Part shown: piece after piece, positions 23,063 through 31,144 of the stretch
Layout: each line of letters starts with the position of its first letter
How positions within the stretch are numbered: the first letter of the stretch is position 1
Assembly: GCA_041752635.1 (NCBI GenBank)
Contig: JBGSWC010000167.1
Coordinates: 1-31,144, forward strand
DNA length: 31,144 bases
Direction: 5' to 3'
From: JBGSWC01 sp041752635
GTDB lineage: Bacteria > Planctomycetota > Planctomycetia > Pirellulales > Lacipirellulaceae
Notes under the pieces: model-generated
What the model was told of the DNA's origin: nothing
The model's database searches: none
What the model saw: the letters and a program-made list of their open reading frames with translations, nothing else
Translations under genes and position numbers: made by a program

Positions 23063-26000
23063 CTATTTCAACTGGAAGCCAGTGAATCGCCACGTCGCTA
23101 CCGCAACCATGCTTAGCAGCACCATCACAATTGCCGAAGGTTCGGGAATTGTCCCAACTGTGAGCAACGTGTAACCGGCCAGAGAACCGGAGGACTGGTA
23201 CTCAAGCGAATATTCGACACCATAGCTTGCGTGAGCGAGCGGAGCCCAGTCGCCGAGTGAGTCGTCCCAGTAGTTGATCGCGTCGGTGCCATAGATCAAG
23301 TCGAAGAATTCCGAGAGCGAGCCGTCGGCATCTCCGACGAGCGCCAGCATTCCGCCTTGCGACATGTTGATGAAGCTGTTGCCATCCTCGATGAGATTGA
23401 TGAGGAGACTGCCGCCGACAATCGCAAGTCCACCGTGTGAAATTGTAAGCACTCCGCTTCCGTAGTTGCCCACGTAGAGATCCCCGCTATTTTGCCAATA
23501 GGAGCCTTTGCCGATGACGGCTGTCGTGCCCACCGAATTCGCTGCGTAACCAAGATAAGCGAATGAAGTCTGTAGCGATCCACCTTCATTAACTCGAACT
23601 TTACCGATGCCCTCGTCGCCAACAGTGAGATGTTCGCCAACAATCCACAGCGAATTGGCACCGTTGATAACAGCTTCTCCGACCGTCCCTGGAGCGCTGC
23701 CAAGAAACGCCCTCCGGCTGCTCATCCGCCCACTTTTCTCCAGAAGAAGCGAGCCATAACTGGCTGAAATTCCTCCAACGTAATTTCCCCCATTACCGAT
23801 GAACAAAGTTTCGCTGTTGCGCCACTCTGCTCCGGAACCCGAAACAATCGCGCGACCTGACGAACCTTGTTCCCGCCCAAAAAACGCGTACTTGCTAGTA
23901 ACGAGTCCGCCAGCCTCAATGCGGAGAATTCCGTTACCGAAAAAGCCAATGTAAAGCTCTCCGCCTCCGCCTCCAAATCCACCAAGATAGGCGTCCTCAT
24001 CAATCTGCCATTCAGACTTGCTGCCGGAGACTGTCGCGCTCCCCGACGAACCTGCGGTGTAGCCAAGGTAAACGCGGCCGCTACGGATCACGGTGCCTTC
24101 TACTACGGATACGCTGCCCGAGTCCCTATATCCAACACCGAAGACGCTGGCGGAGGTGACGAAAAGCCTGCCTCCGGAACCAAAGGAGTAGCTCGAGCCT
24201 CGCCCGTTGGCGCGATCAAATCGCAGATCGGCATCGAGGATCGCATTTTGAGTGCTGATCGTTCCGTTGCCGTGCAGGTCGTTGAGCGACGCGAATAGTG
24301 TCTCCGTGGTAACTCTTGCTCCAGTTCCGACGGTCACGCTCCCGTTGCCATCGCCCCCAACGCGGAGGGCACCGCTCAAATACCAGGCTGAACCGAATCC
24401 AGTGACAGTTGCCGAACCAGCGGTACCCGGCCCGTAACCCACTTCACCCTTGCTACTTATGACTTTGGCACCCGCTTCGATTTGAAGCGTTCCATTACCG
24501 TAATAGCCAACGTAAAGGGTACTCAGTTCAGTCCACTGCGAACCAAAGCCCGTCACCGTGGCGACGCCCGACGACCCCGCATGGTAGCCCAGGTAACCGT
24601 GGTCAGAGGAACCGCCACCGCTGGTGATGACGGTCCCGTCCGCGATAGTGATACTGCCGCGGCTGCGATACCCGGTACCTATCATGCCTCCGTCTATCGT
24701 GACGTTTAGGGTGCCTCCTGAGCCGAAGGTGGCAATGGCGTGATTGCCATTGACGGCGTCGAATCGCAGGTCGGCGTCGAGTATCCCTCCTTTGCTTACC
24801 GTAATCGTTCCGTCGCCGTAGAGGTCGTCGAGCGACGCGTACAATGTACCGGCGGTTACCAATCCGCCGTTCTCGACGGTCAACGTCCCGCGACCATCTC
24901 GGCCAACATAGAGATCACCGGTGTTATTCCACTGCGAGCCAGCACCGGTCACGATGACCGTACCTGTTGCACCATCATGGGTTCCCATGGAACCGGAATC
25001 GCCATTGACCCTTGCACCGTCTTCGACACGGAGTGTTCCGGCGCCGCGAAATCCGATTGCGAAGCCACCGTTCCACTGCGTACGTGTGCCGGTCACCGTT
25101 GCTGTACCCGTCGAACCCGCAAAGTAGCCCAACATGCCGCCGCGATTCAAGACCATCCCTTCGGCCACAGTCACGCTTCCCTGGCCGGTATAACCCAGGC
25201 CGAGGGTCCCTCCGGTCGCAGGGACCGACAGTGTGCCGCCGGATCCAAAGGTGCTGGTTGACACAGTTTGATAAGGGCGGTCGAACCGCAGGTCCGCATC
25301 GATGATTGCACTATCACCAACTTCGATAATCCCGTCACCGAACAGATCGTCGCGTGACGCGTAGAGCGTGTCGGTTGTCACTACACCTCCGTCTTTGACA
25401 GTAAGCGTCCCTTGCCCGAATCTCCCAACGTAGAGCGTGTCGGTTGTTACTAAGCCGCCATCCTCGACGGTCAATGTCCCTTGACCATATCTTCCAATGT
25501 TAAGTTCTCGGCTGATCCATTGTGCACCTTCTCCCGTGACGGTTACCGATCCCGTTGCGCCAACTTCATTACCGATGTAGCCCCTTTGGCTGTAAACTCG
25601 ACTTCCCGCTTCGACTAAAAGCACGCCGTTGCCCTTGTCGCCAACGTTGAGTTCGCGACCGCTCGACCAACCGGCTCCGCCGGTCACGGTCGCTTCTCCC
25701 AACGACCCGGAATGATAACCGAGGTATGACCGTTGGCTTGAAATGGAGACCCCATCGGAAATGGTTAAAGTCCCTTGAGTTTTGTACCCGACACCGAGGT
25801 AGCCGTTAGATTCTTCATCAATAGAGACATTGAGTGTGCCTCCCGAGCCGAAAAGGAGCGTGTTGAGCGTGCCAACCGCGGCGTCGAAGCGGAGATTAGC
25901 GTCAAGAACTGCGCCTTCGGTCGACGTGATTGTACCGTTGCCGTGCAGGTCGTCGATTGATGCGTAGAGAGTAGTCGCAGTGACAAGCCCACCATCCTCG

Positions 26001-26494
26001 ACGGTCAATGTTCCATTGCCTTCAAAGCCCACGTAAAGGGACGCTCGAGAGTCCCAATGCGAGCCCACGCCAGTGACAGTTGCGATTCCAGTCGATCCAG
26101 CTTCGTCGCCAAGGTAGCTGATATGGCTACCGACTAGCCCGCCCGCCTCGACGCGCAGTGTCCCCATGCCACGAGTCCCGACCCGGATGGTACTGCTATC
26201 CCAATACGTACCGTCTCCGGTGACTGTTGCCTCGCCGCTCGATCCGATGCCGAAACCAAGTTGACCGCTTCCTGTCCGTAACTCGCTTGCCGCATCGAGA
26301 AAAATTGTGCCGTGAGCGGAATTCCCAATTAGAACGTGAGCGGTATTGGTCCACGTCCTGGGATCAACCATATTGATAGGATCGTATGGCAATATGTCTC
26401 CCGACCAATTGATATCGGCGCGCGCGGAGCATTGTAGCAAACTGATGCACAAGAAGATCGCTTCGATACTTTTGCGATTCAATAGGGAAACCAT
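23063..26494 (-). CDS. Exported T5SS/PEP-CTERM-associated repeat protein
   Basis: A 1143-residue surface protein. It has a signal peptide (SIEAIFLCISLLQCSARA, then DINW) and ends with a PEP-CTERM anchor: IPEPSAIVMVLLSMVAVATW, then an Arg. In between are about twelve copies of a ~45-50-residue unit, ATVTGxGSxW then LYVGxxGxGTLTVEDGGLV, as in the T5SS/PEP-CTERM-associated repeat. These are grouped into four larger blocks of about 175-200 residues, each marked by DADLRFD and FGSGGTLNV and centred near 25895, 25290, 24770 and 24224. This predicts a long beta-helical fibre. ATG 26494 is chosen over TTG 26503, with GGAG 11 bases upstream. No exosortase is in the window. It lies 27 bp after the esterase gene, on the same transcript. 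Confidence 0.92.
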   Translation of the reverse strand: MVSLLNRKSIEAIFLCISLLQCSARADINWSGDILPYDPINMVDPRTWTNTAHVLIGNSAHGTIFLDAASELRTGSGQLGFGIGSSGEATVTGDGTYWDSSTIRVGTRGMGTLRVEAGGLVGSHISYLGDEAGSTGIATVTGVGSHWDSRASLYVGFEGNGTLTVEDGGLVTATTLYASIDDLHGNGTITSTEGAVLDANLRFDAAVGTLNTLLFGSGGTLNVSIDEESNGYLGVGYKTQGTLTISDGVSISSQRSYLGYHSGSLGEATVTGGAGWSSGRELNVGDKGNGVLLVEAGSRVYSQRGYIGNEVGATGSVTVTGEGAQWISRELNIGRYGQGTLTVEDGGLVTTDTLYVGRFGQGTLTVKDGGVVTTDTLYASRDDLFGDGIIEVGDSAIIDADLRFDRPYQTVSTSTFGSGGTLSVPATGGTLGLGYTGQGSVTVAEGMVLNRGGMLGYFAGSTGTATVTGTRTQWNGGFAIGFRGAGTLRVEDGARVNGDSGSMGTHDGATGTVIVTGAGSQWNNTGDLYVGRDGRGTLTVENGGLVTAGTLYASLDDLYGDGTITVSKGGILDADLRFDAVNGNHAIATFGSGGTLNVTIDGGMIGTGYRSRGSITIADGTVITSGGGSSDHGYLGYHAGSSGVATVTGFGSQWTELSTLYVGYYGNGTLQIEAGAKVISSKGEVGYGPGTAGSATVTGFGSAWYLSGALRVGGDGNGSVTVGTGARVTTETLFASLNDLHGNGTISTQNAILDADLRFDRANGRGSSYSFGSGGRLFVTSASVFGVGYRDSGSVSVVEGTVIRSGRVYLGYTAGSSGSATVSGSKSEWQIDEDAYLGGFGGGGGELYIGFFGNGILRIEAGGLVTSKYAFFGREQGSSGRAIVSGSGAEWRNSETLFIGNGGNYVGGISASYGSLLLEKSGRMSSRRAFLGSAPGTVGEAVINGANSLWIVGEHLTVGDEGIGKVRVNEGGSLQTSFAYLGYAANSVGTTAVIGKGSYWQNSGDLYVGNYGSGVLTISHGGLAIVGGSLLINLIEDGNSFINMSQGGMLALVGDADGSLSEFFDLIYGTDAINYWDDSLGDWAPLAHASYGVEYSLEYQSSGSLAGYTLLTVGTIPEPSAIVMVLLSMVAVATWRFTGFQLK

Positions 26495-26521
26495 GTAACG
26501 CAACGCTCCGATTTGAATGAT

Positions 26522-27562
26522 TCAACTTCTGTTTAGCGAAGTTGACTTCGCGATAACTATTAGCAAACCCATCACTCCCAGCCCTATCGCCCCCGGCTCC
26601 GGAACCAGGCTGACCATCTGCACGCCCATCCCGTGGCCCATCAGGTAGTACGACTCGCCGTTGGCGTTCCAGTGGTGGCCGGCGCTGGTGGGGGAGACGT
26701 TCGTGGCGCGCCAGAAGCCGCGCGTGGCGACAAAGCCGACGTTGCCGGCGAAGTCGGGATAGAGGCTCGCATCGGCGACGGCTGCTTGGGCGGCCATGAT
26801 CTTTAGCGAGTTGGCGTTGGTCTCGGCGAAGCCGCCGTTGCCGGTTTCGGTCACCACGAATGGCAATTGGGGAGCGCCCAGGTCGTTGCGAACATCGCGG
26901 ATGAGGTCGGCTAGGTTGGCTTCGTATTCGTTCGCGAAATTGTTATCGAAGCGATCGTTGTAGCCCTGATGCCAACCGAAGCCGGCCAGTTCGACTCCTT
27001 GGCCTTGGTAGCCGGGAAACTCGGTGGCGATGTCGTCGACGACTTCGTTGTAGATCCGCAGCATTTCGTCGTAATAGAAGCCGACCGTTCCGCCTCGCTT
27101 GGCGACCGCCGAGGGGGGACGGAAATCGGCCCCTAGGCTTCTGCCTCCCCAGGCGGTTTTGATCACGAGCACTTGCTCGTCATAGTAGTCGCCCATCACA
27201 TGGCCAAAGCCGAACTCGGGGCCGATGTTGAAATCGGCCGCGCCGAAACCGACAGTCAGGTTCCCCTTTTCGACACCATCGGCGGTAGTGAATCCATAGT
27301 ACCAAACGTCGTCGCGGACGACCCAGTCGCCGTTGCTGTCGACGAGGTGTCCATAATTGGCCGGATCGTTGTTCACCTGGTAACGGAGCGACCCAATCGC
27401 GCCGTCGACACTGCCGTTGCCAATCTCGACGCGGCCGTGGCCGACCATGTTCGATTGACCGGCGAGTAGGAAGATTTTGACAGGCTCGACCGCGGCTGCG
27501 TCGCCGCACAGCACGATTACGGCTGTCGTAAACAAAAGTGATAGTCGGATGATGGTGCGCAT
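26522..27562 (-). CDS. Sialate O-acetylesterase-like SGNH esterase with PEP-CTERM anchor
   Basis: A 346-residue exported carbohydrate esterase. The signal peptide covers residues 1-24. The nucleophile is S37 in LLAGQSNMVGHG, the block I motif of sialate O-acetylesterase-like enzymes. GFGWHQGYND is the oxyanion and structural block, and SAGHHWNANGESYYLMG carries the likely catalytic histidine. The C-terminus is VPEPGAIGLGVMGLLIVIAK followed by a polar tail, a PEP-CTERM sorting signal. It likely removes acetyl groups from sugars or polysaccharide at the cell surface. It is the first gene of a two-gene unit with the giant repeat protein. ATG 27562 has only a distant GAGG. The natural substrate is unknown. 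Confidence 0.92.
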   Translation of the reverse strand: MRTIIRLSLLFTTAVIVLCGDAAAVEPVKIFLLAGQSNMVGHGRVEIGNGSVDGAIGSLRYQVNNDPANYGHLVDSNGDWVVRDDVWYYGFTTADGVEKGNLTVGFGAADFNIGPEFGFGHVMGDYYDEQVLVIKTAWGGRSLGADFRPPSAVAKRGGTVGFYYDEMLRIYNEVVDDIATEFPGYQGQGVELAGFGWHQGYNDRFDNNFANEYEANLADLIRDVRNDLGAPQLPFVVTETGNGGFAETNANSLKIMAAQAAVADASLYPDFAGNVGFVATRGFWRATNVSPTSAGHHWNANGESYYLMGHGMGVQMVSLVPEPGAIGLGVMGLLIVIAKSTSLNRS

Positions 27563-28089
27563 GGAATTGAATTACCTCATGGAAAGCAAAACGTCCGCAC
27601 CAAGGGCGACGAACGGGGGACTTCAGACGCCGGCATGCAGCAACAAAAAAACACCTAAGCGAATGGCTCAGTGATTGAGGAGCGGAGGCTACCTCGCTGC
27701 ACGATGTTAGATCAGTGGAACACTCGGGTGCGATTGCCATTGAAGCATTGAACCAGTTTGCAGAATAGCAGATCGACTTGGGAATTGGAACTAACCAAGT
27801 CGGCAGGCGGGGCCACGATTGTGACTCCGGATCGGTCAACTCGTGTCGCTGCCGAGATATCGGGACGAGAACAGAATTCTTGTGGGCCACGTCGGCCGGA
27901 AAAGTTTTGGGAAAGTTGTGAGTTGGCCTTTGTCGGTCCCAGGCGAGCGACTGATGAAAAGCCTCCGCGCGGCTTGATGGATGGCCTAACCCACGAGTAG
28001 CCCAGGCGACTTAAGAGTACTTGCGACAAGGGTCACTGATTCGGCTATGATTTCTTGTCGCCCTTATCGCCTAACAGAATCTGATCCCG
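27563..28089. other. Gene-free stretch of 527 bp
   Basis: Short frames are open on both strands (for example 27758-28000 + and 27712-28029 -), but neither product shows a domain, signal or good start, and they overlap antiparallel. The first ~100 bases should hold the promoter of the esterase operon, and the last ~60 that of the dehydrogenase. No clear hairpin or repeat was found. Confidence 0.5.
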
Positions 28090-29085
28090 ATGCGAATCGT
28101 CCTCTGCTACCCTGTCGAACCGAAACACATCGACCAAATCGTCGCGGCTGCGCCGGGGTTTGAAATCGTCGACGCCGGCCAGCAACGCATTGCTGAACTG
28201 TTGCCAACGGCCGACATCTATTGTGGCCATGCAAAAGTGCCGGTCCCTTGGGACGATGTTGTCGCGGCCGGGCGACTCCAGTGGATTCAGTCGTCGGCGG
28301 CGGGCATGGACCATTGCCTCGTACCGTCGGTCATCGAAAGCGAAATACCGGTCACGAGTGCCAGCGGGGTGCTCGCCAATCAAGTCGCCGAACAGACGAT
28401 GGCGCTACTGGCCGGAGTGCTGCGAGGGCTGCCGACTTTCTTTCTCGCACAACAGCGGCGCGAATTTATCCGCCGTCCGACGCGCGACTTGCATGGAGCG
28501 CATGTTGGCATTGTCGGACTCGGTGGCAATGGGCGACGGTTGGCTCAAGTGCTCAAGCCGTTTCACACACGCATTTCGGCAACCGATTGGTTTCCGATCA
28601 ACAAGCCGCCGGAAGTCGACCAGTTGCTGCCGGCCGATGGGCTCGACGATTTGCTGCCGCAACTCGATGTGTTGCTTCTCACCGCCCCGCTCAACGACTT
28701 GACGCGAGGCATGATCGACGCCCATCGTTTGGCGCTGTTGCCGCCTGGAGCGGTCTTGATCAATGTCGCCCGAGGACCGCTGGTGGTCGAGGAGCATCTG
28801 GTCGACGCACTGGAGTCGGGCCACCTGTGGGGAGCAGGCGTCGATGTCACCGAAATCGAGCCGCTGCCGGTCGAAAGTCGGTTGTGGAACGCCCCGAATA
28901 CGATCATCACACCCCATGTCGGCGGGCAAGCGGCTAGCCGCATCGACGATATGACGGAGTTGTTTTGCGAGAATCTGCGACGGTTTCAAGCCGGTGAGAG
29001 TCTGGTGAACTTTGTTGATAAGCGTCTCGGTTTTCCGGTCCCATCGGAAATAAATGGCCTTTCGCAAGCAAGTCGCCGTAATTAA
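28090..29085 (+). CDS. D-2-hydroxyacid dehydrogenase, NAD-dependent
   Basis: A 331-residue cytoplasmic oxidoreductase interconverting 2-oxoacids and D-2-hydroxyacids. The NAD loop is GIVGLGGNGRRLA. The catalytic arginine is in NVARGPLVVEE, the glutamate in GVDVTEIEPLP, and the histidine in TIITPHVGG, so the full Arg-Glu-His set is present. The substrate-side motif SSAAGMDHCL resembles the SxGvD loop of the glyoxylate/hydroxypyruvate reductase-like branch. The ATG at 28090 has no strong Shine-Dalgarno. The substrate cannot be fixed from sequence. It stands alone, 172 bp before the kinase gene. Confidence 0.95.
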   Translation: MRIVLCYPVEPKHIDQIVAAAPGFEIVDAGQQRIAELLPTADIYCGHAKVPVPWDDVVAAGRLQWIQSSAAGMDHCLVPSVIESEIPVTSASGVLANQVAEQTMALLAGVLRGLPTFFLAQQRREFIRRPTRDLHGAHVGIVGLGGNGRRLAQVLKPFHTRISATDWFPINKPPEVDQLLPADGLDDLLPQLDVLLLTAPLNDLTRGMIDAHRLALLPPGAVLINVARGPLVVEEHLVDALESGHLWGAGVDVTEIEPLPVESRLWNAPNTIITPHVGGQAASRIDDMTELFCENLRRFQAGESLVNFVDKRLGFPVPSEINGLSQASRRN

Positions 29086-29257
29086 CTGGGTAGTTCGCCG
29101 CGGCGTGACTACTATCGAATAGGGGAGAGATAGCTCAACTTACCTGCACCTCGGCTAGACTCACTGCCGTCGCCGGTCGTAGAATCGCAACTTGGCACGA
29201 GCGGCCCCGACGCGGGATTAGACACCACACCGAGGGCTTTGTGCATTGGCGGAACCA

Positions 29258-30385
29258 ATGGATTTGCCGGAAGACGGCGACGGAATGACTACCACGATTA
29301 TTCAAGGCGCACGGACAGTCGCCTTAAGCGGCAGCGAACGCGCTCCGCGCGACGCCCAACTGCTGAAACGATATAACGAGCTTATCAACCGCGATAAGCT
29401 TGGCTGGACCGAGCACCTAAGACTCGGCCGACTGCTCGGGTCGGGAGGCCAGGGGCTCGTATTCCTCAGCGAGCGCCGCGGTACCGATGGTTTCACGCTG
29501 CCCGTCGCGCTCAAGTTTTTCTCGCCCGAGCGTTATGCCGACGAGCGCGAGTATCTCGATGCGATGCAGCGCATTGCCAAGGTAAGTTGTCGCGTGGCGA
29601 CGATTCAACACGACAATCTGCTCGATGTACAGAATTTCATCGAGCGGAGCCGCATTCGCGTGCTCGAAATGGAATGGGTCGACGGCTACGACCTCGATAT
29701 CCTGCTCACGCCGGCGATGCTCGAGCGTGTTCGCGATCGTGTGAGCCGGCGCCGGTGGCAGTACATCAATAACGTCATCGCCACCAACGGACCGGTTCGT
29801 CCGCGGCTCAAGCCGGGTATGGCGGTGGCCATCCTCCGCGAAGTGCTCGCCGGACTGGCCGCACTCCATCGCGAAGAAATCATCCACGGCGACATCAAGC
29901 CGTCGAACATCATGGTCAAGCGTACCGGCAACGCGAAGATCATCGATATCGGTTCGGCCATCGACCTGAACAACATGCCAACAACGCGGACCTGCACGCC
30001 ACGGTACGCCGCGCCCGAAATGCTCGAACGCGACGAGTTCACCCCTCGTTCCGACCTCGCCAGCGCGGGCTATGTGCTCATCGAGTTGCTGGCGGGTCGT
30101 CCGCTATTCGCCGGCATCAACGACTACGCGAAGCTGATGGAAGCCAAACGTGCACTGCCGAACGAGCTGCACAAGATCATGCCCGACGAAGTGGCCCACA
30201 GCGAATTGCTAATGACCATCTGTCGCCGCCTCACGGCTGCCGACCCCCTGCTCCGCTACGCCAGCGCCGAACAAGCCGACACCGGCAGCGAAGGCCTCGC
30301 GGAATTCCAACGCACGCTCGTGCGTGGCGACTTGGCGAGCGAGTACGAGAATGAGCTAAGGGTTTGGCTTGAAGAGCTGGATTGA
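29258..30385 (+). CDS. Serine/threonine protein kinase
   Basis: A 376-residue cytoplasmic Hanks-type kinase. The glycine loop is LLGSGGQGLVF, the ATP lysine K86 in VALKFF, the catalytic loop HGDIKPSNIM with D212 (Gly in place of the Arg of HRD), the metal site DIGSA with D230 in place of DFG, and YAAPEM closes the activation segment. All residues needed for catalysis are present. HGD kinases are usually not controlled by activation-loop phosphorylation. Unlike many planctomycete kinases it has no C-terminal sensor or membrane segment. ATG 29258 is used; TTG 29246 and ATG 29285 are in frame. The ~60 residues before the kinase fold are polar and probably flexible. Confidence 0.92.
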   Translation: MDLPEDGDGMTTTIIQGARTVALSGSERAPRDAQLLKRYNELINRDKLGWTEHLRLGRLLGSGGQGLVFLSERRGTDGFTLPVALKFFSPERYADEREYLDAMQRIAKVSCRVATIQHDNLLDVQNFIERSRIRVLEMEWVDGYDLDILLTPAMLERVRDRVSRRRWQYINNVIATNGPVRPRLKPGMAVAILREVLAGLAALHREEIIHGDIKPSNIMVKRTGNAKIIDIGSAIDLNNMPTTRTCTPRYAAPEMLERDEFTPRSDLASAGYVLIELLAGRPLFAGINDYAKLMEAKRALPNELHKIMPDEVAHSELLMTICRRLTAADPLLRYASAEQADTGSEGLAEFQRTLVRGDLASEYENELRVWLEELD

Positions 30386-30480
30386 GGCGTCGGCTTCTCG
30401 CTGTTCAATTCCAATCGGAAGGGCAAACGTCGCGATCCCACTTCTCGGATTGCGAGCAACAATTTTCGTGCTTCCTCTTA

Positions 30481-30500
30481 ACCGCTGAGTTACTGAAGGG
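30481..30500. repeat. Fragment of the AACCGC repeat family
   Basis: AACCGCTGAGTTACTGAAGG resembles the left end of the 5028-5092 repeat (AACCGCTGAATCACAGTGA). It lies between the convergent kinase gene and the proline-rich protein gene. Confidence 0.4.
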
Positions 30501-30529
30501 AGCCACCGCTCGCTCGACTTTTTCGGAAA

Positions 30530-31144
30530 TCAAAAGTCTGGCAGCGAAGGAAAAGTATCTGGCGGAATTTCAAACGACGGAGTTGGATTGAATGGCCCGG
30601 GTAGTTTTGGGATCGTATCCGGCGGTAGTTCAAACGATGGCGCTGGATCAAATGGCTCGGGTCCGAACGACGGAATCAAGTCGGGCGGAGGTCGGAATGA
30701 TGGTGATGGCAGAAACGGCTCGGGTAGCTCGGGGAACGTGTCCGGTGGTAGATCAAAGGAGGGAGCCGGATCAAATGGTTCGGGTCCTGGCGAAGGGATG
30801 GGATCGAATATTGGCTCGCCAACACCGGGTGGTGGAACCGACTCAGCGGCGGGGCTGATGGGAGGCACCGGCTCGGGAAATCGCAACGTCGGTGGAATCG
30901 GCTCTGCTGCTGGAGGTAGTTCTGTTGGCGGAGGTATCTCCGGTAGGCCGACTTGCGAACCCGGCACGGATCTTGCCGCTGGACTAATGGGTTCGCCCTG
31001 AAAACTGCCCGGGGATCGCAGGGTGGGTGGAATTGGCTCGCCGACGACCGGTGCTCGCACGGTTGGAGCTGCGGCATCGGCTCCCTCGGCCACCCTGATC
31101 ACCACGCCCCCTTCCTCGGCAACAGCCCCCACGCCACGCGCCGC
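30530..31144 (-). CDS. Proline-rich repeat protein, C-terminal part (5' end outside window)
   Basis: The minus-strand frame is open from the window edge to a TGA at 30530 and gives over 200 residues, about a third proline. It contains at least three copies of a unit like PFDPAPSFELPPDTIPKLPG (variants PSFDLPPDTFPELPEPF, PSFEIPPDTFPSLPDF) and looser EPIPPTLRFPEP repeats. Such a chain would be extended and is typical of linkers, cell-envelope spanning or surface proteins. The opposite strand is also open here (a Gly/Ser-rich translation), so the coding strand is a judgement. I favour minus because its repeat unit is better kept as protein and it reaches the window edge without a stop. Confidence 0.55.
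   Translation of the reverse strand, partial: AARGVGAVAEEGGVVIRVAEGADAAAPTVRAPVVGEPIPPTLRSPGSFQGEPISPAARSVPGSQVGLPEIPPPTELPPAAEPIPPTLRFPEPVPPISPAAESVPPPGVGEPIFDPIPSPGPEPFDPAPSFDLPPDTFPELPEPFLPSPSFRPPPDLIPSFGPEPFDPAPSFELPPDTIPKLPGPFNPTPSFEIPPDTFPSLPDF

Noticed and set aside
27712..28029. Small overlapping frames on both strands in the 527-bp gap
   Set aside because: No ribosome site, signal peptide or recognisable motif; composition is like that of intergenic DNA.
29191..29206. Possible sigma54 promoter (TTGGCACGAGCGGCCC) upstream of the kinase gene
   Set aside because: The -24 part TTGGCACG fits, but there is no TTGC at the proper -12 distance.
30588..31001. Gly/Ser-rich 137-residue plus-strand frame (possible surface protein)
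   Set aside because: It is antisense to the proline-rich minus frame, which reaches the window edge. Kept only as an alternative.

Overview
The window reads as chromosomal DNA of a planctomycete, most likely of the Pirellulales type. This is an inference from gene content, not from a marker gene. The pointers are a DUF1598 protein, a short membrane protein opening with the planctomycete-style N-P-Y-E-S-P motif, two exported proteins ending in PEP-CTERM anchors, an FHA-GAF-sigma54 activator, a Tat-exported Gfo/Idh/MocA oxidoreductase next to a DoxX-like membrane protein, an MqnC of the futalosine menaquinone pathway, a NatB-CPBP protease fusion, and many genes with weak or absent Shine-Dalgarno sequences. 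No tRNA, rRNA, CRISPR array, insertion sequence or phage gene was seen.

Layout. 1-5615 (+): the 3' end of mqnC, a NatA/NatB-type ABC exporter, a COG0402-type amidohydrolase and a DinB-like protein. 5670-7836 (-): a bidirectional terminator, then two secreted proteins of unknown function. 7980-10031: a small membrane protein (+), a CbiX-type chelatase (-) and an FkbM methyltransferase (+). 10161-14456 (-): an active/inactive M16 peptidase pair, a GNAT acetyltransferase and endonuclease IV. 14771-18389 (+): nucleoside diphosphate kinase, a DoxX-like protein with a large extracytoplasmic insert, and a Gfo/Idh/MocA oxidoreductase. 18569-20202 (-): an antitoxin-like small ORF and the DUF1598 protein. 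20533-22575 (+): the sigma54 activator. 23063-27562 (-): a 1143-residue T5SS/PEP-CTERM repeat protein downstream of a PEP-CTERM sialate-O-acetylesterase-like enzyme. 28090-30385 (+): a D-2-hydroxyacid dehydrogenase and a Ser/Thr kinase. 30530-end (-): the C-terminal part of a proline-rich repeat protein.

Most of the genes are housekeeping or ordinary for the group. The most unusual layer lies between them. Nearly every gene junction, and above all the convergent ones, carries a palindromic repeat. One family has the classical REP design: a GTAG tetranucleotide followed at once by a short hairpin. It occurs as inverted doublets (REPIN-like) at 10048-10162 and 18396-18482, and as an inverted pair enclosing a whole gene at 7941-8570. 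These elements press against coding ends so closely that the TAG of GTAG is the actual stop codon of cbiX, and the same is true of a second stem type at the end of nfo. A separate family of long inverted repeats beginning AACCGC lies downstream of mqnC, the amidohydrolase, the GNAT gene and the kinase. No RAYT-type transposase is present, so any mobilising enzyme must be elsewhere.

Genes likely to work together: NatA with NatB-CPBP; mqnC possibly with the amidohydrolase in menaquinone synthesis; the two M16 subunits (translationally coupled); DoxX with the Gfo/Idh/MocA protein; and the PEP-CTERM esterase with the PEP-CTERM repeat fibre (27 bp apart).
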